Assembly (NCBI GenBank): GCA_030695705.1
Contig: JAUYPS010000018.1
Location: 1-25,570 of the forward strand
Length of the DNA stretch: 25,570 nt
From: a bacterium
Lineage (GTDB): Bacteria > Patescibacteriota > Minisyncoccia > 2-02-FULL-40-12 > IGHO2-12-FULL-4
Direction of reading: 5' to 3'
Shown here piece after piece: positions 5,620 through 12,799 of this stretch; positions within the stretch are counted from its first letter, which is position 1; every line of letters starts with the position of its first letter. A program made the translations under genes and the position numbers. The notes beneath the pieces were generated by a model that was given only the letters and a program-made list of their open reading frames with translations, searched no databases and had not been told where the DNA came from.

Positions 5620-7359
5620 ATGGGTTCGACGAAAATTATTAACGTTCTCAAGAATGATAAGTTTGAGGATGTTTTTGATGCTTTTAAAAAAACGGAAGCC
5701 GAAGAGGTGATTTTTATTTTCCCCAAAAATTCTCATTTAGCCAAAAAAGAAAATAACTTTGCTCTGTTGGCCAATGAAGCGGAAGAGGGTCAAAAGCAAA
5801 TCACCATCATGACGGCCGATCAAAATCTTGAAAGTTGTGCCGAGAAATATGGTTTCAGATTTATGGCCCAGCCAGTTAAGGCCAAGAAAGTACAAAGCAT
5901 GGCCCCAATTGTTGAAGAGGAGGAAGTAGAACCGGAACAGGATAATGAGCCGGAAAAAGAATTAATGGGAGACGAAGAGTCGGATCAGGAATTGGGGGTT
6001 CTTGATAATGAAGATGCCCCAGGGAATGATGCCGAATTGGCGGATTCGACTGACTCACCATCAGCGGAATTGACTATGGCCAGAACGAGTAAGAGGGCTT
6101 CGAGTAAAAAACTAGAAAAATTAGAGAGTATCTGGTTAACTCCCAGTCCGGCTGAAAAGGTGCGGTCCCGAAAGCAGTCGAAAAACTTTTGGGGTGGATT
6201 TAATATGGAATTCATCAAAAAGAGTAAAGGACACCGCAAGCTGACTTTCATTCTCATTTCTTCAACAGTAATTGTGCTTCTTTTGGCCATGTTCACGCTC
6301 TTGGGCAAAGCCCAAGTGATTATAAAACCGCAAAGAGAAAAGATCAGCTTTGAATTGCCGGTATCCGTCTCCGCCAATACCGCCCAACTTGATACCACCA
6401 CCAACCAGATCCCGGGGCAGTTTCTGGCTTTTCGCTCCGACGTTTCCAAGGACTTTTCAAGCACCGGGGAAGAAGAGCTGGTCAGAAAGGCGCGCGGTGA
6501 AATTACTGTTTTCAATAACTTCAATTCCGATCCCCAAAATCTTGTCGCCACTACCCGGTTTACATCCTCAAAGGGCTTAGTCTTTAGAATTCCCCACCCG
6601 ATTACCATTCCCGGAGCCAAATTGATTAACGGCAAACTTACCCCAGGATCAATTACCGTGGAGGTAATCGCCGACAAACCCGGCCAAGAGTACAATATCA
6701 ATGCCGACCGCTTCACCATTCCCGGTTTTGCCGGTACGCCTAAATTTGAGGGGTTCTACGCAGAATCAACCAAGCCCATGGCTGGGGGAATGATCGGTCT
6801 TTCCAAAGTAGTCACAGAAATTGACTTCAATTCCGCCAAAGATACCGTAACCAAAGAAGCTCTCTCTAAATCAATGGAAAGCATCAGCAGCAAAAAAGGA
6901 AACCTGCAAGTTATTGAGCCGGTTACCAACACGATCATTTCCCTAAAGTCCACCGCCGAAATTGATGATTCGGCTGAAGGTTTTGCCATCGCGGCTACCG
7001 CCGAAGCCAAAACAATCGGTTTCTCCCCGGAAGATCTTTTGAAATTAATCGAGGCCTCGATTAATAAAAACGACACACGGGTTCTTTTGAAAGACGGACT
7101 TAAGATTGACTACAAAAATATTAAATTTGATTTTGAAAAAAATATCTTAAATTTTACAGCTTCAGTTAATGGAGAAGCCGCGACTAAGATTGAGGAAGAA
7201 AAGATAATTAATGGCCTGCTCGGGTTGAAGCAAGACAAAATAGAAGGATACCTTTTGAGCTTTAAAGAAATAAAATCAGCCCGCTTGGTCCTTTCTCCGT
7301 TTTGGGTAAAAAGCATTCCTAAGAATAAGCAGGATGTACAGATTAAAATAGTATATTAG
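5620..7359 (+). CDS. Single-pass membrane protein with a baseplate-J-like extracellular region
   Basis: The 579-aa product has three parts. Residues 1-90 form a small alpha/beta domain (KTEAEEVIFIFPKNSHL, ITIMTADQNLESCAEKYGFRF) that looks like the cytosolic domain often fused to such proteins. Residues 95-195 are acidic and low-complexity. One membrane helix at about 208-230 (LTFILISSTVIVLLLAMFTL) is preceded by Lys/Arg, so the rest would lie outside. The outer part contains FTSSKGLVFRIPHPITIPG and GSITVEVIADKPGQEYNINADRFTIPGF, the strand pattern of baseplate J/gp47-like domains. Membrane proteins with this part are common in CPR and other bacteria and are not phage structural genes; a cell-surface role is likely but unproven. 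The gene has its own putative promoter, and the infA operon starts about 60 bp after it. Confidence 0.75.
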   Translation: MGSTKIINVLKNDKFEDVFDAFKKTEAEEVIFIFPKNSHLAKKENNFALLANEAEEGQKQITIMTADQNLESCAEKYGFRFMAQPVKAKKVQSMAPIVEEEEVEPEQDNEPEKELMGDEESDQELGVLDNEDAPGNDAELADSTDSPSAELTMARTSKRASSKKLEKLESIWLTPSPAEKVRSRKQSKNFWGGFNMEFIKKSKGHRKLTFILISSTVIVLLLAMFTLLGKAQVIIKPQREKISFELPVSVSANTAQLDTTTNQIPGQFLAFRSDVSKDFSSTGEEELVRKARGEITVFNNFNSDPQNLVATTRFTSSKGLVFRIPHPITIPGAKLINGKLTPGSITVEVIADKPGQEYNINADRFTIPGFAGTPKFEGFYAESTKPMAGGMIGLSKVVTEIDFNSAKDTVTKEALSKSMESISSKKGNLQVIEPVTNTIISLKSTAEIDDSAEGFAIAATAEAKTIGFSPEDLLKLIEASINKNDTRVLLKDGLKIDYKNIKFDFEKNILNFTASVNGEAATKIEEEKIINGLLGLKQDKIEGYLLSFKEIKSARLVLSPFWVKSIPKNKQDVQIKIVY

Positions 7360-7378
7360 ATAAGGGACTAAAAAGATG

Positions 7379-7407
7379 TTGACTTTTCCTCTCTGATTTG
7401 CTAATAT
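7379..7407 (+). promoter_or_regulatory. Promoter of the infA-rpsI ribosomal operon
   Basis: TTGACT (7379-7384) and TAATAT (7402-7407) are 17 bp apart, with a start expected near 7414. A perfect TATAAT at 7410-7415 overlaps the expected start and could serve as an alternative -10. In either case the infA start codon lies 0-7 bases from the 5' end. Confidence 0.7.
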
Positions 7408-7420
7408 TCTATAATCAATT

Positions 7421-7642
7421 TTGCCAGACAATACTTCTTTACCCAAAACAAAAATAGGAGGGACGGTTATAGAGGCCTTGCCCGACACCACCTTTAAGGT
7501 ACGGCTGGAAGATGGCCGGGAAGTTTTGACGTATTTATCCGGTAAAATGAGAATGAATTATATTAAAGTGATGCTGGGGGATAGAGTAACTATTGAACTT
7601 AGCCCTGATGGCACCAGAGGTAGAATTATTTTTAGAGGATGA
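7421..7642 (+). CDS. infA: Translation initiation factor IF-1
   Basis: IF-1 is a 73-aa OB-fold protein that binds the 30S A site during initiation. The body is a clear match (GGTVIEALPDTTFKVRLEDG, LSGKMRMNYIKVMLGDRV, ELSPDGTRGRIIFRG). The frame starts at a TTG at 7421; no ATG lies ahead of the conserved core in frame. The TTG sits 0-7 bases from the predicted transcript start, so initiation may be leaderless on a TTG, which is unusual for an essential gene. It is the first gene of a ribosomal operon and overlaps rpmJ by ATGA. The secY-adk-map genes that often precede infA are absent here. Confidence 0.93.
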   Translation: MPDNTSLPKTKIGGTVIEALPDTTFKVRLEDGREVLTYLSGKMRMNYIKVMLGDRVTIELSPDGTRGRIIFRG

Positions 7643-7752
7643 AAGTACGAGCTTCTGTTAAAAAAATCTGCCGCAATTGTAAAATTGTCCGAAGAAAGGG
7701 CAAAATTTTTTGTATTTGCAAAACTAAAAAACATAAGCAAAGACAGGGGTAA
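7639..7752 (+). CDS. rpmJ: Ribosomal protein L36 (bL36)
   Basis: The 37-aa frame MKVRASVKKICRNCKIVRRK ends in HKQRQG, the classic small zinc-binding L36 of the large subunit. The likely ligands are C11, C14, C27 and H32, with an extra Cys at 25. It is the type with the Cys/His zinc site. The ATG overlaps the infA stop (ATGA), so translation is coupled; rpsM follows after 18 bp. Confidence 0.96.
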   Translation: MKVRASVKKICRNCKIVRRKGKIFCICKTKKHKQRQG

Positions 7753-7770
7753 TTTTAAACAGCGAGCAAT

Positions 7771-8157
7771 ATGGCACGAATTTCAGGGATAGTTATCCCG
7801 GATAACAAAAAAATAAACATCGCCTTGGCCTACATTTATGGTATCGGGCCGGTGTCCAGTAAATTGATATTAAAATCAGCCGGGATTGAATTTGATAAAA
7901 AATCCTCGGAATTAACCGCTGAGGAAATAAACAAGATTCAAAACATTATTGATAAAAATTTCCAAGTAGGAGGAGAACTAAAGCGAGAGATACAAAAAAA
8001 CATCCAGCGTCTGAAAGAAATCGGTTCTTGGCGGGGTACAAGGCATAACCGCCGGCTACCGATTCACGGAAGAACTAAGACCAACTCCAGAACCATCAGA
8101 GGAAACGTCAGAAAAACGATGGGTTCCGGTAGGAAATCAACTGCTGAAAAGACATAA
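7771..8157 (+). CDS. rpsM: Ribosomal protein S13 (uS13)
   Basis: This 128-aa small-subunit head protein contacts tRNA and the central protuberance. It begins MARISGIVIPDNKKINIALA and contains the helix-two-turn-helix region IYGIGPVSSKLIL and the RNA-binding tail SWRGTRHNRRLPIHGRTKTN. Its length is at the upper end of the family because of a Lys/Arg/Ser-rich C-terminus. It lies in the conserved order infA-rpmJ-rpsM-rpsK-rpsD-rpoA. Confidence 0.97.
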   Translation: MARISGIVIPDNKKINIALAYIYGIGPVSSKLILKSAGIEFDKKSSELTAEEINKIQNIIDKNFQVGGELKREIQKNIQRLKEIGSWRGTRHNRRLPIHGRTKTNSRTIRGNVRKTMGSGRKSTAEKT

Positions 8158-8161
8158 AATT

Positions 8162-8608
8162 ATGGGTAAAAAAAGAATTATAACTAAAGCGGAAACAAAG
8201 GACGAACCAGGTGCAGAAAAAGGCGCCCAAGTTTCGGCTTCCAAAAAAGGAGTGAAACGGCAGGTTCTGAAAGGAATCGCCACCATTTTTTCTTCATATA
8301 ACAATACAATTGTCTCTATCACGGATCAAAAGGGGGAAGTGCTGTCCTGGTCTTCATCCGGTTCGATGGGCTTTAAGGGTGCCAGAAAATCTACTCCTTA
8401 CGCTGCTACTATTGTTGCCAAGGAGGCATTGGAAAAAGCAAAAAAGTTTAATATTTCAGAATTGTCTATTGCTGTTAAGGGAATAGGCCCCGGACGAGAG
8501 GCGGCCATCAGAGCCATTGCCGGAACAGGGTTGACCATAAATTCTTTAATGGATAATACTCCCATCCCTCACGGTGGAGTACGTCCGCCAAAGCCAAGAA
8601 GGGTATAA
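8162..8608 (+). CDS. rpsK: Ribosomal protein S11 (uS11)
   Basis: This 148-aa protein of the 30S platform binds near the mRNA exit. The core is typical (SSYNNTIVSITDQKGEVLSW, SSGSMGFKGARKSTPYAA, PIPHGGVRPPKPRRV). A Lys-rich N-terminal extension of about 30 residues makes it longer than the usual 120-130 aa. The start follows the rpsM stop by 4 bp. Confidence 0.97.
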   Translation: MGKKRIITKAETKDEPGAEKGAQVSASKKGVKRQVLKGIATIFSSYNNTIVSITDQKGEVLSWSSSGSMGFKGARKSTPYAATIVAKEALEKAKKFNISELSIAVKGIGPGREAAIRAIAGTGLTINSLMDNTPIPHGGVRPPKPRRV

Positions 8609-8625
8609 TTTAAGGACATAATTTT

Positions 8626-9261
8626 ATGGCACGATATACCGGACCAAGAGAAAAACTGGAAAGACGCATCGGCACCAAGCTCTTTTTGAAAGGGGATCGT
8701 TCGCTTTCTCCTAAGTCCGCTATGGTTAGAAAGCCCTACCCGCCTGGCATGCACGGGAAAGCCAAATTTAAAAAATTATCGGAATACGGCCTTCAGTTGC
8801 AGTCCAAACAAAAAATTAAAAACATTTACCGTCTTTTGGAAAAAAAGTTTAAGTTTTATGTCAAAGAAGCCATGAAATCCAAAAAAGAGACCACCGCTTT
8901 GCTGGTTAAAAATTTGGAACAACGGCTGGACAACACCGTTTATCGCATGGGACTGGCCCAGTCACGAGATCAGGCCCGCCAATTAGTCAACCATGGCCAT
9001 ATTTTAGTAAACAATATAAAAACCGATATCCCCTCATTCCAAGTCAAACAAGGGGATAAAATTAGCGTTCGGGAGGGCAGTAAAAATACGAAATATTTTT
9101 CTACTCTGTTGCCTGAATGGTTCCCAAAACACGAAGGTCCCAACTGGATTAAAGTAGAAAAAGAAATTTTTACCGGAACTATCGAAAAAGCACCGGAAAT
9201 AAACGACAGTGGATTAGAATTTAAAGACCTTCAATCAATTATTGAATTTTATTCTAGGTAA
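8626..9261 (+). CDS. rpsD: Ribosomal protein S4 (uS4)
   Basis: A 211-aa primary 16S rRNA-binding protein. The N-terminal region reads MARYTGPREKLERRIGTKLF. The S4 RNA-binding domain is complete (RLDNTVYRMGLAQSRDQARQ, LVNHGHILVNNIKTDIPSF). No Cys zinc cluster is present near the N-terminus, so it is the zinc-free form. In other bacteria S4 represses its own operon; the hairpin in the 46-bp gap to rpoA is a possible site here, but this is inference. Confidence 0.97.
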   Translation: MARYTGPREKLERRIGTKLFLKGDRSLSPKSAMVRKPYPPGMHGKAKFKKLSEYGLQLQSKQKIKNIYRLLEKKFKFYVKEAMKSKKETTALLVKNLEQRLDNTVYRMGLAQSRDQARQLVNHGHILVNNIKTDIPSFQVKQGDKISVREGSKNTKYFSTLLPEWFPKHEGPNWIKVEKEIFTGTIEKAPEINDSGLEFKDLQSIIEFYSR

Positions 9262-9263
9262 CC

Positions 9264-9297
9264 ATTATTAGCTTGCTGTTAATCGTGAGCTAATAAT
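9264..9297 (+). repeat. Inverted repeat in the rpsD-rpoA gap
   Basis: A perfect 10-bp stem ATTATTAGCT/AGCTAATAAT encloses a 14-base loop just ahead of rpoA. No T tract follows, so it is not a terminator. It might be an mRNA processing site or a translational control element for rpoA. Confidence 0.7.
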
Positions 9298-9307
9298 AAT
9301 AAATATT

Positions 9308-10099
9308 ATGATGATTCAAATGCCGGACAAATTGTCAGTCCTAACTGAAAAAGATAATAAAATGACTTTCGAGCTTTCGCCTCTCTATCCTGGTTATGGC
9401 GTAACGGTTGGAAATTCTCTGCGAAGGGTACTTTTGTCGTCTATCGGGGGGGCGGCCATCACCACCGTAAAAATAAAAGGGGTCAGTCATGAATTTTCCT
9501 CGATTGAAGGGGTGTTGGAAAATGTGATCGAGATTATCATGAACATCAAAAAGATCCGTCTGAAATCCTTCAGCGACGAGCCGGTTACCATGGAACTTAA
9601 GGTAAGCGGAGAAAAAGAAGTTAGAGCCAAGGACATCAAGACCCATCAGGATGTAGAGATAATCAACAAAGAGCAACTGATTGCTACCTTAACCAATAAG
9701 AAAGCGGAACTAGAGATAGAATTTACCGCTGAAAAAGGAATTGGTTATGTACCAATAGAACAAAGACAGAAAGAAAAAATCTCCGTAGGCACAATCGCCA
9801 TTGATGCTCTTTTTTCTCCGGTTAAAAATGCCAACTTTACTGTCGAAAATATTCGGGTGGGCCAAAGAACCGACTACAACAAGCTGGTGTTCGAAGTCGA
9901 AACAGATGGAATAATTTCCCCGAGAGAAGCAGTTCGGCAGGGCTTAGGCATCATGTCTAAACATCTTGAGGTTATCAGTAATGAATTAGGAAATAGCGCT
10001 AAAGAAATGTCACCACTTGAAACAGCCGATTCAGAAGAAAGCACTGCCGAATCAACAGAAGAGGGCCCCAAGAAAACAAGAAAAAAAGCCAAAAAATAG
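9308..10099 (+). CDS. rpoA: RNA polymerase alpha subunit lacking the C-terminal domain
   Basis: The alpha subunit dimerises and nucleates assembly of RNA polymerase. The 263-aa product holds the complete N-terminal domain: dimerisation motif GYGVTVGNSLRRVLLSSIGG (residues 30-49), SHEFSSIEGVLENVIEI, and FSPVKNANFTVENIRVGQRTDYNKL, ending near GLGIMSKHLEVI (about 222). Typical alpha (about 310-330 aa) then has a linker and a helix-hairpin-helix CTD with a conserved NSL.RP..L motif. Here about 40 residues of acidic then Lys/Arg-rich tail follow (AESTEEGPKKTRKKAKK) and no CTD. The enzyme should therefore not use UP elements or CTD-contacting activators. The frame is intact and rplQ follows directly. 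The start is the first of two adjacent ATGs. Confidence 0.95.
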   Translation: MMIQMPDKLSVLTEKDNKMTFELSPLYPGYGVTVGNSLRRVLLSSIGGAAITTVKIKGVSHEFSSIEGVLENVIEIIMNIKKIRLKSFSDEPVTMELKVSGEKEVRAKDIKTHQDVEIINKEQLIATLTNKKAELEIEFTAEKGIGYVPIEQRQKEKISVGTIAIDALFSPVKNANFTVENIRVGQRTDYNKLVFEVETDGIISPREAVRQGLGIMSKHLEVISNELGNSAKEMSPLETADSEESTAESTEEGPKKTRKKAKK

Positions 10100-10117
10100 T
10101 TTAGATACTTCGACGGA

Positions 10118-10468
10118 ATGAAACATCATAAAAAAGGAAAAACTTTCGGAAGAGTCAGAAAAGTGCGCGTTGCTTTAATGCGTGATTTAATGCGCGCCTT
10201 AATTGAAAAAGAAAAAATTACCACCACTGAGACAAAAGCCAAAGCGCTTCGGCCGAAAATTGAGAAAATTATTACCAGAGGTAAAAAGAAAAATATTTCC
10301 AACATGCGTTACTTGTCTTCAGAACTCGGAAATGGCCAGGCCAAAAAGATTTGCGACACCTTATCTCCGCGTTATCAGAACAGAGCAGGAGGTTATACCA
10401 GAATTCTAAAAATGGCTCCCCGAAAAAGCGACAACTCTTCCATGGCCATTATAGAATTTGTTAAATAA
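10118..10468 (+). CDS. rplQ: Ribosomal protein L17 (bL17)
   Basis: This 116-aa large-subunit protein lies near the exit tunnel. It starts MKHHKKGKTFGRVRKVRVAL, continues with LMRALIEKEKITTTETKAKA, and ends in NRAGGYTRILKMAPRKSDNS and AIIEFV. Its position directly after rpoA is the usual bacterial order. Confidence 0.97.
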   Translation: MKHHKKGKTFGRVRKVRVALMRDLMRALIEKEKITTTETKAKALRPKIEKIITRGKKKNISNMRYLSSELGNGQAKKICDTLSPRYQNRAGGYTRILKMAPRKSDNSSMAIIEFVK

Positions 10469-10475
10469 AGAAAAT

Positions 10476-10814
10476 ATGGAACACCAAATTGACGCCACCA
10501 ACCAAATATTCGGACGATTGGCCAGCAAAGTGGCCGTAATTTTGCGAGGTAAAACAAGGGCCAGTTTTGATCCATCCGTCACGCCAAAAGAAAAAGTGCT
10601 AGTTTTTAATATTAAACAATTGCAATTCAGCGGAAAGAAAATGTCCCAGAAAGAATACAATCACTATTCTGGGTACCCGGGAGGAATCAGAACCCGTTAC
10701 TTGGAAGAAGAATGGGTCAAAAACCCTTCTAAAATTTTTAAAATGACCGTCTACAATATGTTGCCCCAAAATCGACTACGCGACAAAATTATCAAGAATT
10801 TAACTGTAAAATAA
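10476..10814 (+). CDS. rplM: Ribosomal protein L13 (uL13)
   Basis: I place the start at the ATG at 10476 (MEHQIDATNQIFGRLASKVA), 112 aa; an in-frame TTG at 10458 would overlap rplQ. The core motifs are present (IFGRLASKVAVILRGK, YNHYSGYPGGIRTRYLEE, MLPQNRLRDKIIKNL). The N-terminus is about 20 residues shorter than in most bacteria. It is followed by rpsI, its usual partner. Confidence 0.95.
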   Translation: MEHQIDATNQIFGRLASKVAVILRGKTRASFDPSVTPKEKVLVFNIKQLQFSGKKMSQKEYNHYSGYPGGIRTRYLEEEWVKNPSKIFKMTVYNMLPQNRLRDKIIKNLTVK

Positions 10815-10821
10815 CTAAGCC

Positions 10822-11346
10822 ATGCCCATTAAACCCGCGAAAGCAAAAAAAGAAGAAAAGGGGAAAGAAACTTCGGTTCAAACCGAAGCTAATGTTAGTA
10901 CAGGAACAGAGAAATACTATGAAGCGATAGGCAGAAGAAAAAGCGCTCAAGCACGCGTAAGAATTTACACGAAAAAATCTTCCGACCAAGCCACAGAGGC
11001 AAATGAGAGTGGGCCGGAAGAGAAAGCTATGATTACAATAAACAATCAGGACTACGCTGACTACTTCCACCGGGACAGAGAATTGCAAAACATTGCCGAG
11101 TCGCCTTTGAAAAAGCTCAAGTCGATCAATCGCTTTAAAGCTACCATAAAAGTATCCGGGGGCGGAATTCATGGCCAAGCTGAAGCAATCCGCCATGGTT
11201 TAGCCAGAGCGTTAACTATGTTTGATCAGAATTTTGCCAAGAAACTAAAAAAATCAGGATATCTAACACGGGACTCCCGAGAAAAAGAACGACGTAAATA
11301 TGGCCTGAAGAAAGCCCGCAAGGCCCCGCAGTGGGCAAAAAGATAA
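10822..11346 (+). CDS. rpsI: Ribosomal protein S9 (uS9) with N-terminal extension and internal insertion
   Basis: S9 touches the P-site tRNA with its basic C-terminal tail; that tail is intact (RKYGLKKARKAPQWAKR). The conserved start of the domain, YYEAIGRRKSAQARVRIY, comes only at about residue 32, after a Lys/Glu-rich extension. A polar insertion of about 15 residues (SSDQATEANESGPEEK) lies between the first strand and the usual ITIN strand. At 174 aa it is about 45 residues longer than the family norm (near 130). It closes the operon and is followed by a strong terminator. Confidence 0.96.
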   Translation: MPIKPAKAKKEEKGKETSVQTEANVSTGTEKYYEAIGRRKSAQARVRIYTKKSSDQATEANESGPEEKAMITINNQDYADYFHRDRELQNIAESPLKKLKSINRFKATIKVSGGGIHGQAEAIRHGLARALTMFDQNFAKKLKKSGYLTRDSREKERRKYGLKKARKAPQWAKR

Positions 11347-11377
11347 AAAATACATCCCTCAACGGGATGTATTTTTT
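11345..11377. terminator. Terminator of the ribosomal operon, shared with the convergent PEGA gene
   Basis: A perfect 14-bp stem AAAAAATACATCCC with loop TCAAC ends in TTTTTT. It abuts the stop codon of the minus-strand gene at 11376 and is symmetrical, so it can act in both directions. Confidence 0.92.
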
Positions 11378-12725
11378 AAGGAACATCTATGGCGGCCAGT
11401 CCGCTTAGAGCGCTCAATTTAAAAATCTTATCCTGGTTTAAATCGTACCAGGCCTGTTCCTGACTATTTGGGACCAAAATCGTGTACATATTAGCTCCTC
11501 CGCGTAAATCTGTTTCTAATACTGTTAAACCATCTTCAAGTTCTAAAAAGACATACCCGCCATTTTTATACCAACTAAATCCTTGAATGTTTTTGGGAAC
11601 TTTGCCGACTAGTTCCTTTTCTCCTGCTTTTTTCAGGGGCTGGGACTCAGCGTCTTTGATCCATTCGACCCAAAATTCATGGTCATTATGCCACCCCAGT
11701 GCCGTATTGTCAGGAGAAATAGCGAATCCTGCAATATTACTATTCGTTAAAGTAATTTGCGAATCCTTTAATAAGTAAAGTCCTGAATCAATTAAAAGAT
11801 AGTAATCCCCATCCCTATATTCAACTTTTTTGATGATTCCGGCCGGTTTAGAATTGCCCGCAGGAAAACCTCCTAACACCTGCTCGCCCTCTGCATTTAA
11901 ACCCATTTTTATCAGCTTGGGACCGTCCGAATTAGTCGCCAAGGCAAATATTTCATTTTTATGGATAGAAAAAGAAATTAAATTTTTAGAAATAATTTTA
12001 CTCTTTAAGTTTCCCGTCGAAAGAACAAACAGATCTTTATCCTTCAAAAAATAAATACCCCCATTTTTTAAAACAGCATTTTCTAAAGAATATTGCCTGG
12101 AAAAACCCATGGCTTTAAATGTCTTTTTAGATAAATCAAAATAAAAAACCTTGGATTTGTCATAGACCACTGCTTCTTTGCCTTCTGCGCCCCATAGAAC
12201 TTTAAGTGTGGCGGAATCCAAAACTATCGGCTCGCTTTTGTAAATTGGCTGACTTCCCCCCACTTCATAAAATGAAACTGAATCTTTTTCCCAATAAATT
12301 GCTTTTTGTCCCTCTCGATCAATAAACAGGGGGCTCTTGCCATTGACGGACACCTGTTCGACTTGATTTTGACTAAATAAAACAATTCTGGAAAAGTCGC
12401 TAACTAAACCTTCTTTGACTTCAACTTCTTTCTGCCATGAAAAATGTTTGTCTTTTTGAACTTTAACCATGTATTTTCCGGGCAAAAGCTGTTTTTTTGA
12501 AAAAGTGTTGTTAAGAAAAGAAGTGCGGCCTTCCGACTCATCATCAATAAAAATCTGGGCTTCCGTATTAGGTTTAAGCACTAGAGATCCGGTTTTGGTT
12601 AAAACATTGTTTTTAAAATCATATCTGAATCCAAAGGCAAAAATCAGCACAAGAGTGCTTACTGAAACAAAGAGGGCTACGGCCCAAATAAATAGAACCT
12701 TCCTGCTTTGACTAGTCATATGCAT
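11376..12725 (-). CDS. PEGA-domain membrane-anchored protein with beta-propeller-like region
   Basis: This 449-aa protein has an N-terminal membrane helix (about residues 10-32, VLFIWAVALFVSVSTLVLIF) with basic residues before it, which would place the rest outside the membrane. A PEGA domain follows (about 46-106: GSLVLKPNTEAQIFIDDESE, LLPGKYMVKVQKDKHFSWQK), a small beta-fold common in surface proteins. The remaining 340 residues show repeated short strands (GKSPLFIDREGQKAIYWEKD, SFSIHKNEIFALATN, ISPDNTALGWHNDHEFWVEW) that look like degenerate WD/YVTN-type propeller blades. A surface or periplasm-like role is inferred. ATGs at 12725 and 12719 are both possible starts; a strong promoter lies just upstream and would leave a leader of only 8-14 bases. 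The gene diverges from mreB. Confidence 0.8.
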   Translation of the reverse strand: MHMTSQSRKVLFIWAVALFVSVSTLVLIFAFGFRYDFKNNVLTKTGSLVLKPNTEAQIFIDDESEGRTSFLNNTFSKKQLLPGKYMVKVQKDKHFSWQKEVEVKEGLVSDFSRIVLFSQNQVEQVSVNGKSPLFIDREGQKAIYWEKDSVSFYEVGGSQPIYKSEPIVLDSATLKVLWGAEGKEAVVYDKSKVFYFDLSKKTFKAMGFSRQYSLENAVLKNGGIYFLKDKDLFVLSTGNLKSKIISKNLISFSIHKNEIFALATNSDGPKLIKMGLNAEGEQVLGGFPAGNSKPAGIIKKVEYRDGDYYLLIDSGLYLLKDSQITLTNSNIAGFAISPDNTALGWHNDHEFWVEWIKDAESQPLKKAGEKELVGKVPKNIQGFSWYKNGGYVFLELEDGLTVLETDLRGGANMYTILVPNSQEQAWYDLNQDKIFKLSALSGLAAIDVP

Positions 12726-12739
12726 TACAAACTTTGTCT

Positions 12740-12768
12740 ATTATACCTAAGTTTATGGTGAATGTAAA
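12740..12768 (-). promoter_or_regulatory. Promoter of the PEGA-domain gene
   Basis: On the minus strand TTTACA (12763-12768) and TATAAT (12740-12745) are 17 bp apart. The start is expected near 12733, 8 bases before the first ATG. Confidence 0.75.
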
Positions 12769-12770
12769 TG

Positions 12771-12797
12771 TTGCTTAGTAACTGACTAAAATATAAT
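12771..12797 (+). promoter_or_regulatory. Putative promoter of mreB
   Basis: TTGCTT (12771-12776) lies 15 bp ahead of a consensus TATAAT (12792-12797). The spacing is short. Transcription would start near 12804, between two possible start codons at 12800 and 12806. Confidence 0.45.
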
Positions 12798-12799
12798 CT

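Noticed and set aside
5985..6719. Long minus-strand frame (244 codons) opposite the baseplate-J-like gene
   Set aside because: It is a shadow of the real plus-strand gene, with low-logic composition (runs of Ser, Pro, Arg) and no start signals.
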